DNA of 64,000 nt from Streptococcus mitis. GTDB lineage: Bacteria > Bacillota > Bacilli > Lactobacillales > Streptococcaceae. Below, piece after piece: positions 6,667 through 14,144 of the stretch. Under the pieces are notes generated by a model. That model did no database searches. It had not been told where the DNA came from and saw only the letters and a list, made by a program, of their open reading frames with translations. How positions within the stretch are numbered: the stretch's first letter is position 1; every line of letters starts with the position of its first letter. The stretch lies in assembly GCF_003943935.1 (NCBI RefSeq), contig NZ_RJOB01000006.1, positions 1 through 64,000 of the forward strand, given 5' to 3'. Both the position numbers and the translations under genes were made by a program.

Positions 6667-7512
6667 TTAACCTTTCTCTCCCCTCACTGTGTTAATCGTA
6701 TATCGCTTATCTTTGATCGTGAAAGCCTTAAAAGTGTTCCCTTCTAAACCTTTCAAAATTCTACTTGAATTTCTAGCATTGTACACCGTCCGCAGTTCAC
6801 TACTATCTAGGTTCGTGTTGAAAATCGTAGTTTCTCGATTGTTGATAATATCAAACAAGAAATCCTGTTCCCAATCGCTCTTAGGTGTTACTGTCCCATT
6901 TTTTGCCCCCAGGTCATCGATGATTAAGAAATCAACATCAACAAGCTTTTTAACCGCCTCATATTCTGTTAAGTTGGCATTTCTTCCATAAGCCCAACCT
7001 TCTTTTATCTGCTTGATAATCTCGGTTAAGCTGACAAATAAGATACTCTTAGGATCGTTCTTCTCTCTGAAACTCTCATTGATTTCTTTGGCCAGGGCAA
7101 GCGATAAATGACTTTTTCCTATTCCTGTGCTACCGCTGATTAAAGTATTTCCCGTCATACCTGCAAGGTATTTCTGGGCTTGCCCCTTTACAAACTCTAA
7201 CATCTGACCTTCCTCTGTAGTCTTAACAAAGAAATTATCAAATGTCGCTCCCTTTAACTCTTTAGGAATTGTACTATCACGCATTAATACATCATAAGTT
7301 TTAAAATATGTTTGTCTATCATCAAACCGCTGTAATAGGTCTTTCTCTTTTTGTTTAATATCCCCCTTCACACACTCCGGGCAAAATGGTTGTATTTTTC
7401 TTTCTGAACTCCCTACTACAGGTATAGAAATTTCCCAGTAATTTACCTGATGAATATCACAAACTTTATCTGATATTTTTCTGTTATTAAATTCTTTAAA
7501 TTGTTCCTTCAT
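6667..7512 (-). CDS. DnaC-like helicase-loader ATPase
   Basis: This 281-aa AAA+ protein probably loads the host helicase at the island's replication origin. A zinc-ribbon-like N-terminus has C18, H21, C44 and C47. Walker A is GSTGIGKS at 127-134, Walker B is FLIIDD at 195-200, and an arginine-finger region NSSRILKGL is near residue 250. It follows the DnaD-like initiator by 11 bp in one operon, a standard phage pair. Confidence 0.88.
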   Translation of the reverse strand: MKEQFKEFNNRKISDKVCDIHQVNYWEISIPVVGSSERKIQPFCPECVKGDIKQKEKDLLQRFDDRQTYFKTYDVLMRDSTIPKELKGATFDNFFVKTTEEGQMLEFVKGQAQKYLAGMTGNTLISGSTGIGKSHLSLALAKEINESFREKNDPKSILFVSLTEIIKQIKEGWAYGRNANLTEYEAVKKLVDVDFLIIDDLGAKNGTVTPKSDWEQDFLFDIINNRETTIFNTNLDSSELRTVYNARNSSRILKGLEGNTFKAFTIKDKRYTINTVRGEKG

Positions 7513-7523
7513 CCTTGCAACTC

Positions 7524-8396
7524 CTAAAATGGTAGGTCTGGGAAGTTATCTCCAGACTCCCCTTTTATGGTTTTAGGCTTTTGATTCAAATAACCGTCAA
7601 ACTTAGATCCGAAAAGTGTTTCAGGTCTCAGATATTTAGAAAATTCAGGACTATCCTTCCATTCTGCCGTTTTAATATCTATCACCTGTTTAAAATCTTC
7701 AAGTGTATAGCCTTCTTTGAATCGTGCCATTATCGGCTTCAAATTTTTGTCCAAATATTTATAATTTTTCCCTACTGTATGATTCAGATAAGCTAGAGGG
7801 ATTCTTATTAAATACTTCTCAGGATGTCCTTTAGCTATTTCCTCGATCATTCTCGGAGTTAACCAATTTGGGAAAGTAAAGTCAGGTTTACCTGACAATA
7901 TATATTCTTTATATAACTCTTTATCTTTCTCTGACTCTTTCTCTTTCTCTATCTCTATCTCTGTTGGACATGAGTTGGAAATAGTCTTTTTATTTTGGAC
8001 ATTCTCCAATTTTGGTAAATTTTGACTATTTTTTCTTTGGTCTCGCTTGTATTTTGCCCAATTTGTTTCACTCTCAACCATGGCTTTTGCTTGCGATAAT
8101 GTAGCATGGCCATCATCGTCTATCTGAATCAGTCCACATTTTGTAAAATATGCAACTGTCATATTTATATCATCTTCAGAAACATCTAGTTTTAAAGCTA
8201 ATTCCTGTACCAAACTATCAAAATATCCTTCATAGTACAAAATACAATCATCTTCTAAACTTTCCAACATAAGACGGATATAAATCACTGTCATAGTGTA
8301 GCCACCAGGCATATTTTTAAGTCGTTTAATAAAAAGATTATCAAAAAACTTCTTGTCAACTTTTAACCAAAAATATATTTTAGTCTTTGCCATCAT
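7524..8396 (-). CDS. DnaD-like phage replication initiator
   Basis: The 290-aa protein has an N-terminal winged-helix 'phage replisome organiser' domain (about 1-125), a Glu/Lys-rich linker (about 145-165), and the conserved phage C-terminal domain (DFKQVIDIKTAEWKDSPEFS, then YLRPETLFGSKFDGYLNQ, about 230-275). It would bind the island origin and recruit the DnaC-like loader. It overlaps the upstream HTH gene by 17 bp. Two adjacent ATGs are possible starts; the second is better spaced from GGGGG. Confidence 0.85.
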   Translation of the reverse strand: MMAKTKIYFWLKVDKKFFDNLFIKRLKNMPGGYTMTVIYIRLMLESLEDDCILYYEGYFDSLVQELALKLDVSEDDINMTVAYFTKCGLIQIDDDGHATLSQAKAMVESETNWAKYKRDQRKNSQNLPKLENVQNKKTISNSCPTEIEIEKEKESEKDKELYKEYILSGKPDFTFPNWLTPRMIEEIAKGHPEKYLIRIPLAYLNHTVGKNYKYLDKNLKPIMARFKEGYTLEDFKQVIDIKTAEWKDSPEFSKYLRPETLFGSKFDGYLNQKPKTIKGESGDNFPDLPF

Positions 8397-8661
8397 CTAC
8401 CCCCAGGAACTTCAAAATATCCGTAACTTTGTAATAGACTTTTCTAGTCTCTTCTAGTGGTGGTTGGTAACGTCTTAGTCCTGCACCTTCCCACTTTTGC
8501 AAGGTTTTGTATTTTATATCTAACTCGTCCATGGCTTCCTGTGCTGACATTAAACCAGTTAGTCGTGGTTTAGATCTTTCTCGGACTGCTAGATAGTTTT
8601 CTACTACTGTGCTTATTCTATTGGTTAAATCGTGTTCGCTTTCTTTACTCAAACTAAACAT
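8380..8661 (-). CDS. Excisionase/DUF771-like helix-turn-helix protein
   Basis: In this 93-aa product the second half, MSAQEAMDELDIKYKTLQKW, then RRYQPP and VYYKVTDILKFL, is a MerR/excisionase-type winged helix in the style of phage DUF771 proteins. A good GGAAGGA site precedes the start. It may act in excision or as a replication-module regulator. Confidence 0.6.
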   Translation of the reverse strand: MFSLSKESEHDLTNRISTVVENYLAVRERSKPRLTGLMSAQEAMDELDIKYKTLQKWEGAGLRRYQPPLEETRKVYYKVTDILKFLGVDDGKD

Positions 8662-8707
8662 ATCCTTCCACCCCTTTCAGTGTTAAATTCATTCTATTCC
8701 TCTTTTT

Positions 8708-8965
8708 CTAGGCTGGTTTATGAAATATCATTTGCCCTTTTATTGCCCTATGTAAAATATCTTCCTGATCCTTTATGATCATCTCAATAGTTTTAAGGAC
8801 CTTATATCTTATCTCTTTATCCGAAAGTTCATTATCTAATATTCCTAAAATTGTTGATAGATTTTTTATATTACCTATATACAAATTTATAAAAGCCTCT
8901 TTAGTTAAACTGGGCTTTTCTAGCTTCTCTTTAAAATCAGTATATAAATTTACTTCACAAGTCAT
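8708..8965 (-). CDS. Small hypothetical island protein
   Basis: 85 aa, mostly helical (FINLYIGNIKNLSTILGILD...). It overlaps the upstream membrane-protein gene by 4 bp (ATGA), so translation is coupled. No family is recognised. It lies early in the replication operon. Confidence 0.55.
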   Translation of the reverse strand: MTCEVNLYTDFKEKLEKPSLTKEAFINLYIGNIKNLSTILGILDNELSDKEIRYKVLKTIEMIIKDQEDILHRAIKGQMIFHKPA

Positions 8966-9177
8966 TTAATCGCTCCTTGTTTATTGATGCCTGCAAGCTG
9001 GATATACCGCCCATAATCTGGGCTTAAACTCCCGCTAGGACTTTCTCCTAGTTTCCTGTTTTCTCGCTCCATTTGAGCGCTCTTTTTGCGGTCTCGATGG
9101 TTTAGGTAAATTAGAAAGCCAATCAAAATCACGGTAAAAATAAGCGCCTGTGTATTACTTAAATCTAGTTCATTCAT
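8962..9177 (-). CDS. Small single-pass membrane protein
   Basis: The 71-aa protein has a hydrophobic segment at about residues 11-26 (ALIFTVILIGFLIYL) followed by a basic juxtamembrane stretch (HRDRKKS), predicting an N-out/C-in anchor. The start lies 2 bp after the preceding stop. Similar short membrane proteins sit in early operons of streptococcal phages; function unknown. Confidence 0.6.
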   Translation of the reverse strand: MNELDLSNTQALIFTVILIGFLIYLNHRDRKKSAQMERENRKLGESPSGSLSPDYGRYIQLAGINKQGAIK

Positions 9178-9178
9178 G

Positions 9179-9382
9179 CTATGCCCTCGCTTTGTAATTC
9201 TTTATATATAACTGTTGGGCTTGATGTTCCATCTTTTGGAAAGCTTCAACTTCCTTGATAGATACTTTGTTATCTAAAAAATCAATAATAAACTGTAATA
9301 GATTTGGATTGTTAACCTTTAAATCGGCCATAAAATCATCAATTTCTACTTGAGTCATTTTCATTACATCTGGAATTTTCAT
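9179..9382 (-). CDS. Small hypothetical island protein
   Basis: MKIPDVMKMTQVEIDDF at 9382 is taken as the start (67 aa) because the longer frame is mostly the reverse reading of the overlapping gene; MKMTQ at 9364 is also possible. No clear ribosome-binding site exists, so it probably depends on coupling to the upstream gene, which it overlaps by 44 bp. Helical, acidic N-terminus; family unknown. Confidence 0.45.
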   Translation of the reverse strand: MKIPDVMKMTQVEIDDFMADLKVNNPNLLQFIIDFLDNKVSIKEVEAFQKMEHQAQQLYIKNYKARA

Positions 9383-9644
9383 CTGACTTGTACCCCAATT
9401 CTTCAAAATTCTCACAATTAAGGAGATAAACTGCAATCCCGTCCAACTCTCTATAGAGTTGTTCCATCTGGTCACGAATAACACCTAACCCCTCTGTCAT
9501 CTGTCCAGATAAGATATCCGTATCTACTCCGTTATTTTTCGCCATTATCAGCGAATTACTCAACTGTCTTACTAATTCAATTCTGGGAAGCACATCTCCA
9601 AGTCTGCCTCCTTGCTCTTGAATTTCCTTTATGTTTACTGTCAT
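9339..9644 (-). CDS. Hypothetical island protein
   Basis: The start MTVNIKEIQEQGG at 9644 has AGGA 7 nt upstream. The 101-aa product is predicted helical (RIELVRQLSNSLIMAKNNGV) and hydrophilic. It lies early in the minus-strand operon, downstream of the 86-aa gene and an intervening 320-bp gap that carries a plus-strand RNA gene. Family unknown. Confidence 0.5.
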   Translation of the reverse strand: MTVNIKEIQEQGGRLGDVLPRIELVRQLSNSLIMAKNNGVDTDILSGQMTEGLGVIRDQMEQLYRELDGIAVYLLNCENFEELGYKSDENSRCNENDSSRN

Positions 9645-9809
9645 ATTGTTTTCCTGTATCTTTTTTTCCTGTTTCCTATACGTAATTAGCACCACTCCAA
9701 ATGCTGGGCGATTGCCCCAAGTTGGCGAACGCTTGTAGCGGTGTTTCGTGAGTAACTACCCATCTTTCAGCTAAACAAGGCCTTAGACTCACCCTGTCAG
9801 CGCTTGATT

Positions 9810-9838
9810 TCAAAACCTTTTCTAATTGCTTGCCTGCT
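9810..9838. repeat. 29-bp direct repeat, copy 1 (copy 2 at 14176-14204)
   Basis: TCAAAACCTTTTCTAATTGC followed by TTGCCTGCT is identical at 9810-9838 and 14176-14204. Copy 2 ends 20 bp before the int start. An 11-bp part, AGCAGGCAAGA or AGCAGGCAAGC in reverse, recurs near attL at about 1799. The placement suggests binding sites for Int, an excisionase or another island protein, or a rearrangement scar. Confidence 0.7.
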
Positions 9839-9858
9839 CTTCGGTTTTTCGTTTGTAT

Positions 9859-9966
9859 TTGATAAAATAGCTGTTTTCTGCTATAATCAAAGCATAGAAA
9901 AAATTTCTATACTCTGAATTGTGTCGCTTGCTCGCCTTGACCAAAATTTGAGCAAGTGATTTTTTT
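9859..9966 (+). ncRNA. Plus-strand small RNA gene with promoter and terminator
   Basis: TTGATA (9859-9864), a 17-nt spacer and TATAAT (9882-9887), with TG one base before the -10, form a strong promoter. About 45 nt beyond the predicted start near 9894, CGCTTGCTC pairs with GAGCAAGTG (9 bp, one G-U) followed by ATTTTTTT. The predicted RNA is about 70 nt with no coding frame. It is antisense to the leader of the minus-strand operon, and its terminator abuts the stop of the 86-aa gene. The rest of the 9645-9964 gap has a small GGGC/GCCC hairpin and the 29-bp repeat. Confidence 0.6.
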
Positions 9967-10225
9967 ATTTTCTTTTTGCATAATTACTACCTGACTGTGG
10001 TTTATAAAGCAAGTCTTTGCTTTCGATAAGATCTAGAATCCAACTGAATCCCTGCTCCACCGTTTCAAGAAATGCGCCCAGGTCTTCACTGTCCAAGTTC
10101 TCGTAGTTCATACAAAGATATTCGGCTAGTTGTCTGTCTTTCTCAACTAGCTTTTTAAAATCCTTGGGATACTTAGGAATTTCTAACCCCTTGGCATTTG
10201 TAACTGTCTTAATTTCATTTTCCAT
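9965..10225 (-). CDS. Hypothetical island protein
   Basis: An 86-aa protein (MENEIKTVTNAKGLEIPKYP...) with AGGAG before the start. It is acidic and helical (LGAFLETVEQGFSWILDLIES). It follows the Rha gene by 11 bp and is probably co-transcribed with it. No family is recognised. Confidence 0.55.
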   Translation of the reverse strand: MENEIKTVTNAKGLEIPKYPKDFKKLVEKDRQLAEYLCMNYENLDSEDLGAFLETVEQGFSWILDLIESKDLLYKPQSGSNYAKRK

Positions 10226-10236
10226 TTTCTATACTC

Positions 10237-10842
10237 CTATACTTTAAAAATTAATTCCTTAATTTCTGAATACCCCCTATTCAAGTTAATCATAGCTATT
10301 GCCATATCTTCCAAACGTTGGTAGTTTGTCAGCTCTACACTTGTCAAGCCATCAATACCGTTCTTACTTTCTCGCTCCTTCATGAGTTGCGCTTTATTCT
10401 TTCCTGTCACTCCCTTTAGTAGTAGGTTTGTAAGGGTACTATAGGCATGCTTAGGTGCTTTCTCCCATGTTTGAATAGCTTCAGTTAAACTTTTACGCTT
10501 TGGCTTTTCCAGTTCCCGTTGAAGATAGCGTTTAGAAAGTTCATCACGCATTTCAAAGAATGCTTTGACTAGGTTCATTTTGAATTGCCGTACTGGTTCG
10601 GTATTCTTTAGATAAGTAATCAGCAAGGTCGCTTGTTGCTCATTCAGAAGATAGATTTTTTTCGGTTGCCCTCTCTTATCTAATTTATGGATTTTAAATC
10701 CAAGTATTCCCAACGCTTCAAAATCAGCTTTATTGTCTCTGACTAAGCGTGTAATAGTATGATGCTGTACTTCAGCACATTCAGCGATAATCTCACTCGT
10801 AGTATACGGCTCTTTCTTGCCGTCCATGTAAACCAGTTCCAT
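10237..10842 (-). CDS. Rha-family phage regulatory protein
   Basis: The start MELVYMDGKKEPYTTSEIIA at 10842 has AAAGGAG 8 nt upstream; the longer frame lacks one. The 201-aa protein carries the pRha DNA-binding domain (about 1-95: TSEIIAECAEVQHHTITRLV, then KKIYLLNEQQATLLITYL and the FKMNLVKAFFEMR helix). A helical C-terminal domain follows. Rha proteins are phage regulators that can interfere with lytic growth. It is the second gene of the rightward operon, after the Cro-like gene. Confidence 0.8.
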   Translation of the reverse strand: MELVYMDGKKEPYTTSEIIAECAEVQHHTITRLVRDNKADFEALGILGFKIHKLDKRGQPKKIYLLNEQQATLLITYLKNTEPVRQFKMNLVKAFFEMRDELSKRYLQRELEKPKRKSLTEAIQTWEKAPKHAYSTLTNLLLKGVTGKNKAQLMKERESKNGIDGLTSVELTNYQRLEDMAIAMINLNRGYSEIKELIFKV

Positions 10843-10858
10843 TGGTTCGCTCCTTTCT
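10841..10858. repeat. 18-bp direct repeat carrying a ribosome-binding site (second copy 11065-11082)
   Basis: ATTGGTTCGCTCCTTTCT occurs just before the Rha start and again at the end of the Cro-like gene. Read on the minus strand it is AGAAAGGAGCGAACCAAT. Only the copy at 10841 is followed by a start codon. The 206 bp between the copies contain no open frame or recognised element. Confidence 0.6.
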
Positions 10859-11080
10859 TCTTTTGTCAGTGCTTGCCACCTAAAACAGTACCAAGGTAAA
10901 GCATTAAAGTAGGGTAAAATCGGAGAATATGAACCCCTACAAACCCTTGATACTGCTATAGGTAACAAGCAAATTACACTAGCGAATATTTAGCTAGATC
11001 CGTTTATCATTCCCCAGTGGTAAAGCACCACATGAGAAATCTATAAATGTAGAGTAGTATTACGATTGGTTCGCTCCTTT

Positions 11081-11269
11081 CTAATAATCTTTGGCAAGCC
11101 ACTCCATAACACTAGCATATATTCTTTTGGGCGCTTTATAATCTCCCTTCAAAATTTTAGGAACTGTTCTAGACGCTACACCAATTTCTAGAGCTAGTTC
11201 ATAATTTTTTAGTTGCAAATCAGCTTTTTTCCTCCTTAATGCTTTCGCCTGTTCTTGTGTGATAAGCAT
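11081..11269 (-). CDS. Cro-like helix-turn-helix regulator
   Basis: The 62-aa product is essentially one HTH: NYELALEIGVASRTVPKILK at about 27-46, then a short C-terminal helix. Divergent from the repressor gene and first in the minus-strand operon, it has the position and size of a Cro or satellite activator/anti-repressor. A strong promoter lies 50 bp upstream. Confidence 0.75.
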   Translation of the reverse strand: MLITQEQAKALRRKKADLQLKNYELALEIGVASRTVPKILKGDYKAPKRIYASVMEWLAKDY

Positions 11270-11316
11270 TTTTCTTTCTCCTTTCCCTTTTTTATTCTCA
11301 TTTCAAGAACAAATTG

Positions 11317-11345
11317 ATTATATAATCTTATTTTGAGAATGTCAA
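11317..11345 (-). promoter_or_regulatory. Strong lytic-type promoter of the replication operon, with operator half-sites
   Basis: Minus-strand TTGACA (11345-11340), 17-nt spacer, TATAAT (11322-11317): perfect consensus. TTCTCA/TGAGAA motifs occur about 11295, 11333 and 11363, overlapping this promoter and the divergent one, and are the likely repressor/Cro operators. Confidence 0.85.
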
Positions 11346-11396
11346 GCGTTTTTGTTCTTTTTTTGAGAATTTTTTGTAGATAATATTTTTTTACTA

Positions 11397-11405
11397 TGAT
11401 ATAAT
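11397..11405 (+). promoter_or_regulatory. Promoter of the repressor gene
   Basis: TGATATAAT is an extended -10 (TG-N-TATAAT) 35 nt upstream of the repressor start. The -35 region is weak, as expected for a maintenance promoter. Confidence 0.6.
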
Positions 11406-11439
11406 CAATTCAAAAAGTACTTGAATTAGGTGGTATCAC

Positions 11440-11985
11440 ATGAAAATTAAACTTAAAGAACTGAGGGAGAAAGAAAAAATATCTTTAAATAAACTCAAAA
11501 ACATTTTGAAAGAAGAATACGATATAACAGTATCCGATAGTCAACTAATGTACTACGAAAATGAAATTAGAAAACCTAGAGATGAAAATATATGGTCAGC
11601 TTTAGCTGATCACTTCGGAGTAAGTGTCGCTTACTTATTAGGGCACGAAGATGAACAAAATATTTTAAAAATAATCCAAAGTAACGAATTTAAAAAATTA
11701 CTTAATGATATAGATATTGAAAAAATAAATGAACTTAGTTCAGCGTACAAAAACGTTGAAGAACATATAAATAATCCTGTAAAGTATAACAATTTTGGAA
11801 AAGGATTGCTTAATCATATCCCATCGTATATGTTTACAATTGAAGAACTAATAAATGCTGATAAAGAGAACAATACAAATTTTGCAGATATTTTAATCAA
11901 CTATATTTCTTTAAATGACTATGATAAAAAAATAGCTTTTGATTTAGTTCAAAAACTATCTGAAAGAGACAAAGAAAAGGAGTAA
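11440..11985 (+). CDS. Island master repressor (HTH_3, non-LexA type)
   Basis: The 181-aa protein has an N-terminal HTH_3 domain (1-70: ITVSDSQLMYYENEIRKPRD, then FGVSVAYLLGHEDE) and a helical C-terminal part with no Ser-Lys peptidase S24 signature. Self-cleavage after DNA damage is therefore unlikely. In staphylococcal islands such repressors (Stl) are released by a helper-phage protein, and the same mechanism is the likely one here. It faces the Cro-like gene across operator-like repeats and may share a transcript with the next two genes. Confidence 0.75.
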   Translation: MKIKLKELREKEKISLNKLKNILKEEYDITVSDSQLMYYENEIRKPRDENIWSALADHFGVSVAYLLGHEDEQNILKIIQSNEFKKLLNDIDIEKINELSSAYKNVEEHINNPVKYNNFGKGLLNHIPSYMFTIEELINADKENNTNFADILINYISLNDYDKKIAFDLVQKLSERDKEKE

Positions 11986-11990
11986 ACCCC

Positions 11991-12260
11991 ATGGGATTTT
12001 TTGACACTGTAAAACAAGAAGGAAGCTTTTCTACTGCATCTGAAGTAAATGGACTACACTACGTTGTACTCCAGGTAACTTTAAAAGAAAAGTTTTTCGG
12101 TACTGGATCAGGAAACCTTACAGAATTAGAAGATGTTATCAATAAACAAGCTTCAATAGGCTACCGCCTGCATACAATCACAACCGCCAATGGTGGAAGT
12201 AAAGGATTAGGTGGTGGTGACCGTATCCAAGCCACAATGGTTTTTGAGAAAATTCTATAA
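11991..12260 (+). CDS. DUF4177-like small protein
   Basis: The 89-aa product has the pattern of DUF4177 proteins: NGLHYVVLQVTLKEKF, an 'E-x-x-I-N-x-x-A-x-x-GYRLHTI' helix-strand unit, and a final strand ATMVFEKIL. A Gly-rich turn (NGGSKGLGGGD) separates the last strands. It starts 5 bp after the repressor, so it is co-expressed during the quiescent state. Function unknown. Confidence 0.6.
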   Translation: MGFFDTVKQEGSFSTASEVNGLHYVVLQVTLKEKFFGTGSGNLTELEDVINKQASIGYRLHTITTANGGSKGLGGGDRIQATMVFEKIL

Positions 12261-12308
12261 AAATTCCCCATCTTTTATTAGAAAACATCAGCATATAGGA
12301 GGCTACTT

Positions 12309-12848
12309 ATGAAAAAATTACTAAGCACATCAGCTATTTTACTTTCTGCTACCGTTCTAGTAGCTTGCTCTAACAATCAATCAACTACCAAAGATAGCTC
12401 GGAGCAACCAAAAACGGAGCAAAAAAATACTACTTCAACAAACACAAAAGCCAAAGTAGATAACAGTAAATACGATGATCTAATTTCTGAAATCAAATCA
12501 AAATTAGATCCTGAATCAACTGGCGCAATAAGCGTTAAAATTCAAAATAACGTACTCGATTCAGATTCATCCGAACCGCATGATACAATCATGATTTTGC
12601 TAACTGGAACGGCTAAAGATAGCGCAAAAGAGACTATGGACGCAATCAATTCAAATTCTGCTACAACTAATCAGCAAAATGCAATTACCGTATTTCGGAT
12701 GTCTATATCTGAGTTTGCTAAAAAATTACCAGACGACAATACTACTCTTTCCCTTGGATATGAAAAATCCGCTGATCAATACGACTTAATCGCAAAATCT
12801 TCAAAACAAAAAGATTTTATCCCTGTTGGAGAAATCATCGTAAATTAA
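12309..12848 (+). CDS. Secreted lipoprotein of the lysogeny module
   Basis: The 179-aa precursor has a signal peptide and lipobox LVAC (cysteine 20), then a Ser/Thr/Lys-rich linker to about residue 50 and a small mixed domain. Lipoproteins in the repressor-int interval of streptococcal temperate phages can block DNA entry by other phages (superinfection exclusion). That role is plausible by position only; I recognise no sequence family. An AGGAGG site precedes the start. Confidence 0.65.
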   Translation: MKKLLSTSAILLSATVLVACSNNQSTTKDSSEQPKTEQKNTTSTNTKAKVDNSKYDDLISEIKSKLDPESTGAISVKIQNNVLDSDSSEPHDTIMILLTGTAKDSAKETMDAINSNSATTNQQNAITVFRMSISEFAKKLPDDNTTLSLGYEKSADQYDLIAKSSKQKDFIPVGEIIVN

Positions 12849-12985
12849 AAAACTCCCCCATATTCGCCAATAGAACCCCTCTTTCAACGGTCTATTGTGC
12901 AAAAATGGAGGAAATTGAAGAATAGAAAGCCGATTTTACCCAACAAAACGAAGTAAAGAAAAATCAATTATTTTGAACAAAAGTG

Positions 12986-13014
12986 TTGACTAACATTTAA
13001 AATTATCATACAAT
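12986..13014 (+). promoter_or_regulatory. Promoter of the AbiF RNA
   Basis: TTGACT (12986-12991), 17-nt spacer, TACAAT (13009-13014). Transcription should begin near 13021, directly at the structured RNA. Confidence 0.8.
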
Positions 13015-13020
13015 GAAGGT

Positions 13021-13106
13021 ACTTAAGAGAATAGCGCCCGATAATTCTCAGTGAAACGGGATAGCGAAAAAAGCGCCTTCTATGTATTTAGGAGGTGCCT
13101 TTTTTT
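13021..13106 (+). ncRNA. AbiF-type structured RNA upstream of the abi gene
   Basis: GAGAAT (13027-13032) pairs with ATTCTC (13044-13049), and CCCG in its loop (13037-13040) pairs with CGGG at 13057-13060, an H-type pseudoknot. ATAGCG occurs twice around it. A long hairpin follows (from about 13066, loop near 13081-13090) ending in seven Ts, a terminator whose 3' arm contains the GGAGG ribosome-binding site of the abi gene. Comparative genomics has described an 'AbiF RNA' beside such genes; this copy fits that description from memory. It probably acts as RNA antitoxin and attenuator. Confidence 0.75.
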
Positions 13107-14061
13107 GTCCAAACCATTCAAGACTATACAAGAACAAATAGAGTTATTACATAAACGGGGGCTTGTAATATCTGACTATTCCAAAACAAAAAAGTACCTA
13201 CTAACAAATAACTACTACAGTATTATCAATGGTTACAGTAAATATTTTACTGATCAACACAACAATTATATACAAGGTGCTAATTTCTCGGAAATTACTT
13301 ATACATACTTTTATGATAAGGAAATCAAATACACCTTCCTAAAAGCTATCTTAGAAGCTGAGAAACACATAAAATCTATATTAGCTTATGTTTTTTCCGA
13401 GGCTTACCCTACTACTCCTTATTTTTACTTAGATTACCAAAACTACGACTACAAGAAAAACAAGAGAACTGTCCCTTTTGTGATTCGTCAAATCGTAAAA
13501 ATCATTGATAAACATAAATCAAGCCGAAAAAGCAATAGCATACAACACTATTTCAATAAACATGATGACGTCCCTTTCTGGGTAATCGTGGATTACTTGA
13601 CTTTTGGAGATATACTCGCAATTTTAAAGAGTTTGCCACTCTCCCTACAAGATAGAATTGCAAAGAAGTCTTACAGTTTTATTAGTGAACACTGCACTAT
13701 TAAGAAAACTTTTACTAGGGATATGCTAATTTCCTTTGTTGAAAACCTAGCAGAAACTAGAAATGTTTGCGCTCACGATAACCGCTTATATGGTTTCAAG
13801 TGTAGAAATAGCTTGAAATATTATCCTGATTTACACGACAAACACAATATAAAGAATACAGACGCAAAAAGTAGTCCTTATCATACCATGATTGCGTTAC
13901 AATGTTTCCTAAGCGCTAATGAGTATGCCAAACTACATAATACGCTTCTATCACGATTTAAAGACTTCTCTAAACATTTGCATACACTCTCTATTGACTT
14001 CTTTTTAAACGAACTGGGATTTCCTCCTAATTGGCAACAATCAAATAAACTTGTTCATTAA
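13105..14061 (+). CDS. abiF: AbiF/AbiD-like abortive infection protein (Abi_2, HEPN)
   Basis: The start is TTG at 13105 with GGAGG 9 nt upstream (product begins MSKPFKTIQEQI, 318 aa); the longer frame would begin inside the RNA element. Abi_2 features include the N-terminal KPFKTIQEQIELLHKRGL and NNYYSIINGY, and a HEPN-type RNase motif RNVCAH (R219-x4-H224). Family members act as phage-activated toxins, probably RNases, halting growth of infected cells. Translation initiation is buried in the terminator of the upstream RNA, so expression depends on readthrough. It sits between the lipoprotein and int, a usual slot for satellite immunity genes. Confidence 0.88.
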   Translation: MSKPFKTIQEQIELLHKRGLVISDYSKTKKYLLTNNYYSIINGYSKYFTDQHNNYIQGANFSEITYTYFYDKEIKYTFLKAILEAEKHIKSILAYVFSEAYPTTPYFYLDYQNYDYKKNKRTVPFVIRQIVKIIDKHKSSRKSNSIQHYFNKHDDVPFWVIVDYLTFGDILAILKSLPLSLQDRIAKKSYSFISEHCTIKKTFTRDMLISFVENLAETRNVCAHDNRLYGFKCRNSLKYYPDLHDKHNIKNTDAKSSPYHTMIALQCFLSANEYAKLHNTLLSRFKDFSKHLHTLSIDFFLNELGFPPNWQQSNKLVH

Positions 14062-14087
14062 ACAAGCCCATATAAGCCCCATATCCG

Positions 14088-14144
14088 CCTTATTTTCTAT
14101 TCTGGTACAATTTATCGTCTGACTGCTTAAAATCGAAAATAAGG
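14088..14144. terminator. Inverted repeat upstream of int
   Basis: CCTTATTTTC (14088-14097) and GAAAATAAGG (14135-14144) form a 10-bp stem around a 37-nt loop containing TGGTACAAT, an extended -10 for int. It may be the abi terminator or an operator for int. The 14062-14224 interval otherwise holds copy 2 of the 29-bp repeat. Confidence 0.4.

Noticed and set aside
9689..9800. Possible tRNA-like or attP remnant with GGGC/GCCC hairpin
   Set aside because: No cloverleaf can be drawn and the true att repeats are at the island ends.
11991..12260. The 89-aa gene after the repressor as an antitoxin or metalloprotease partner
   Set aside because: It fits a DUF4177 pattern and has no HExxH or antitoxin-like features.
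13051..13104. Longer AbiF starting at GTG 13051
   Set aside because: That start lies inside the structured RNA, has no ribosome-binding site, and the TTG at 13105 has GGAGG at correct distance.
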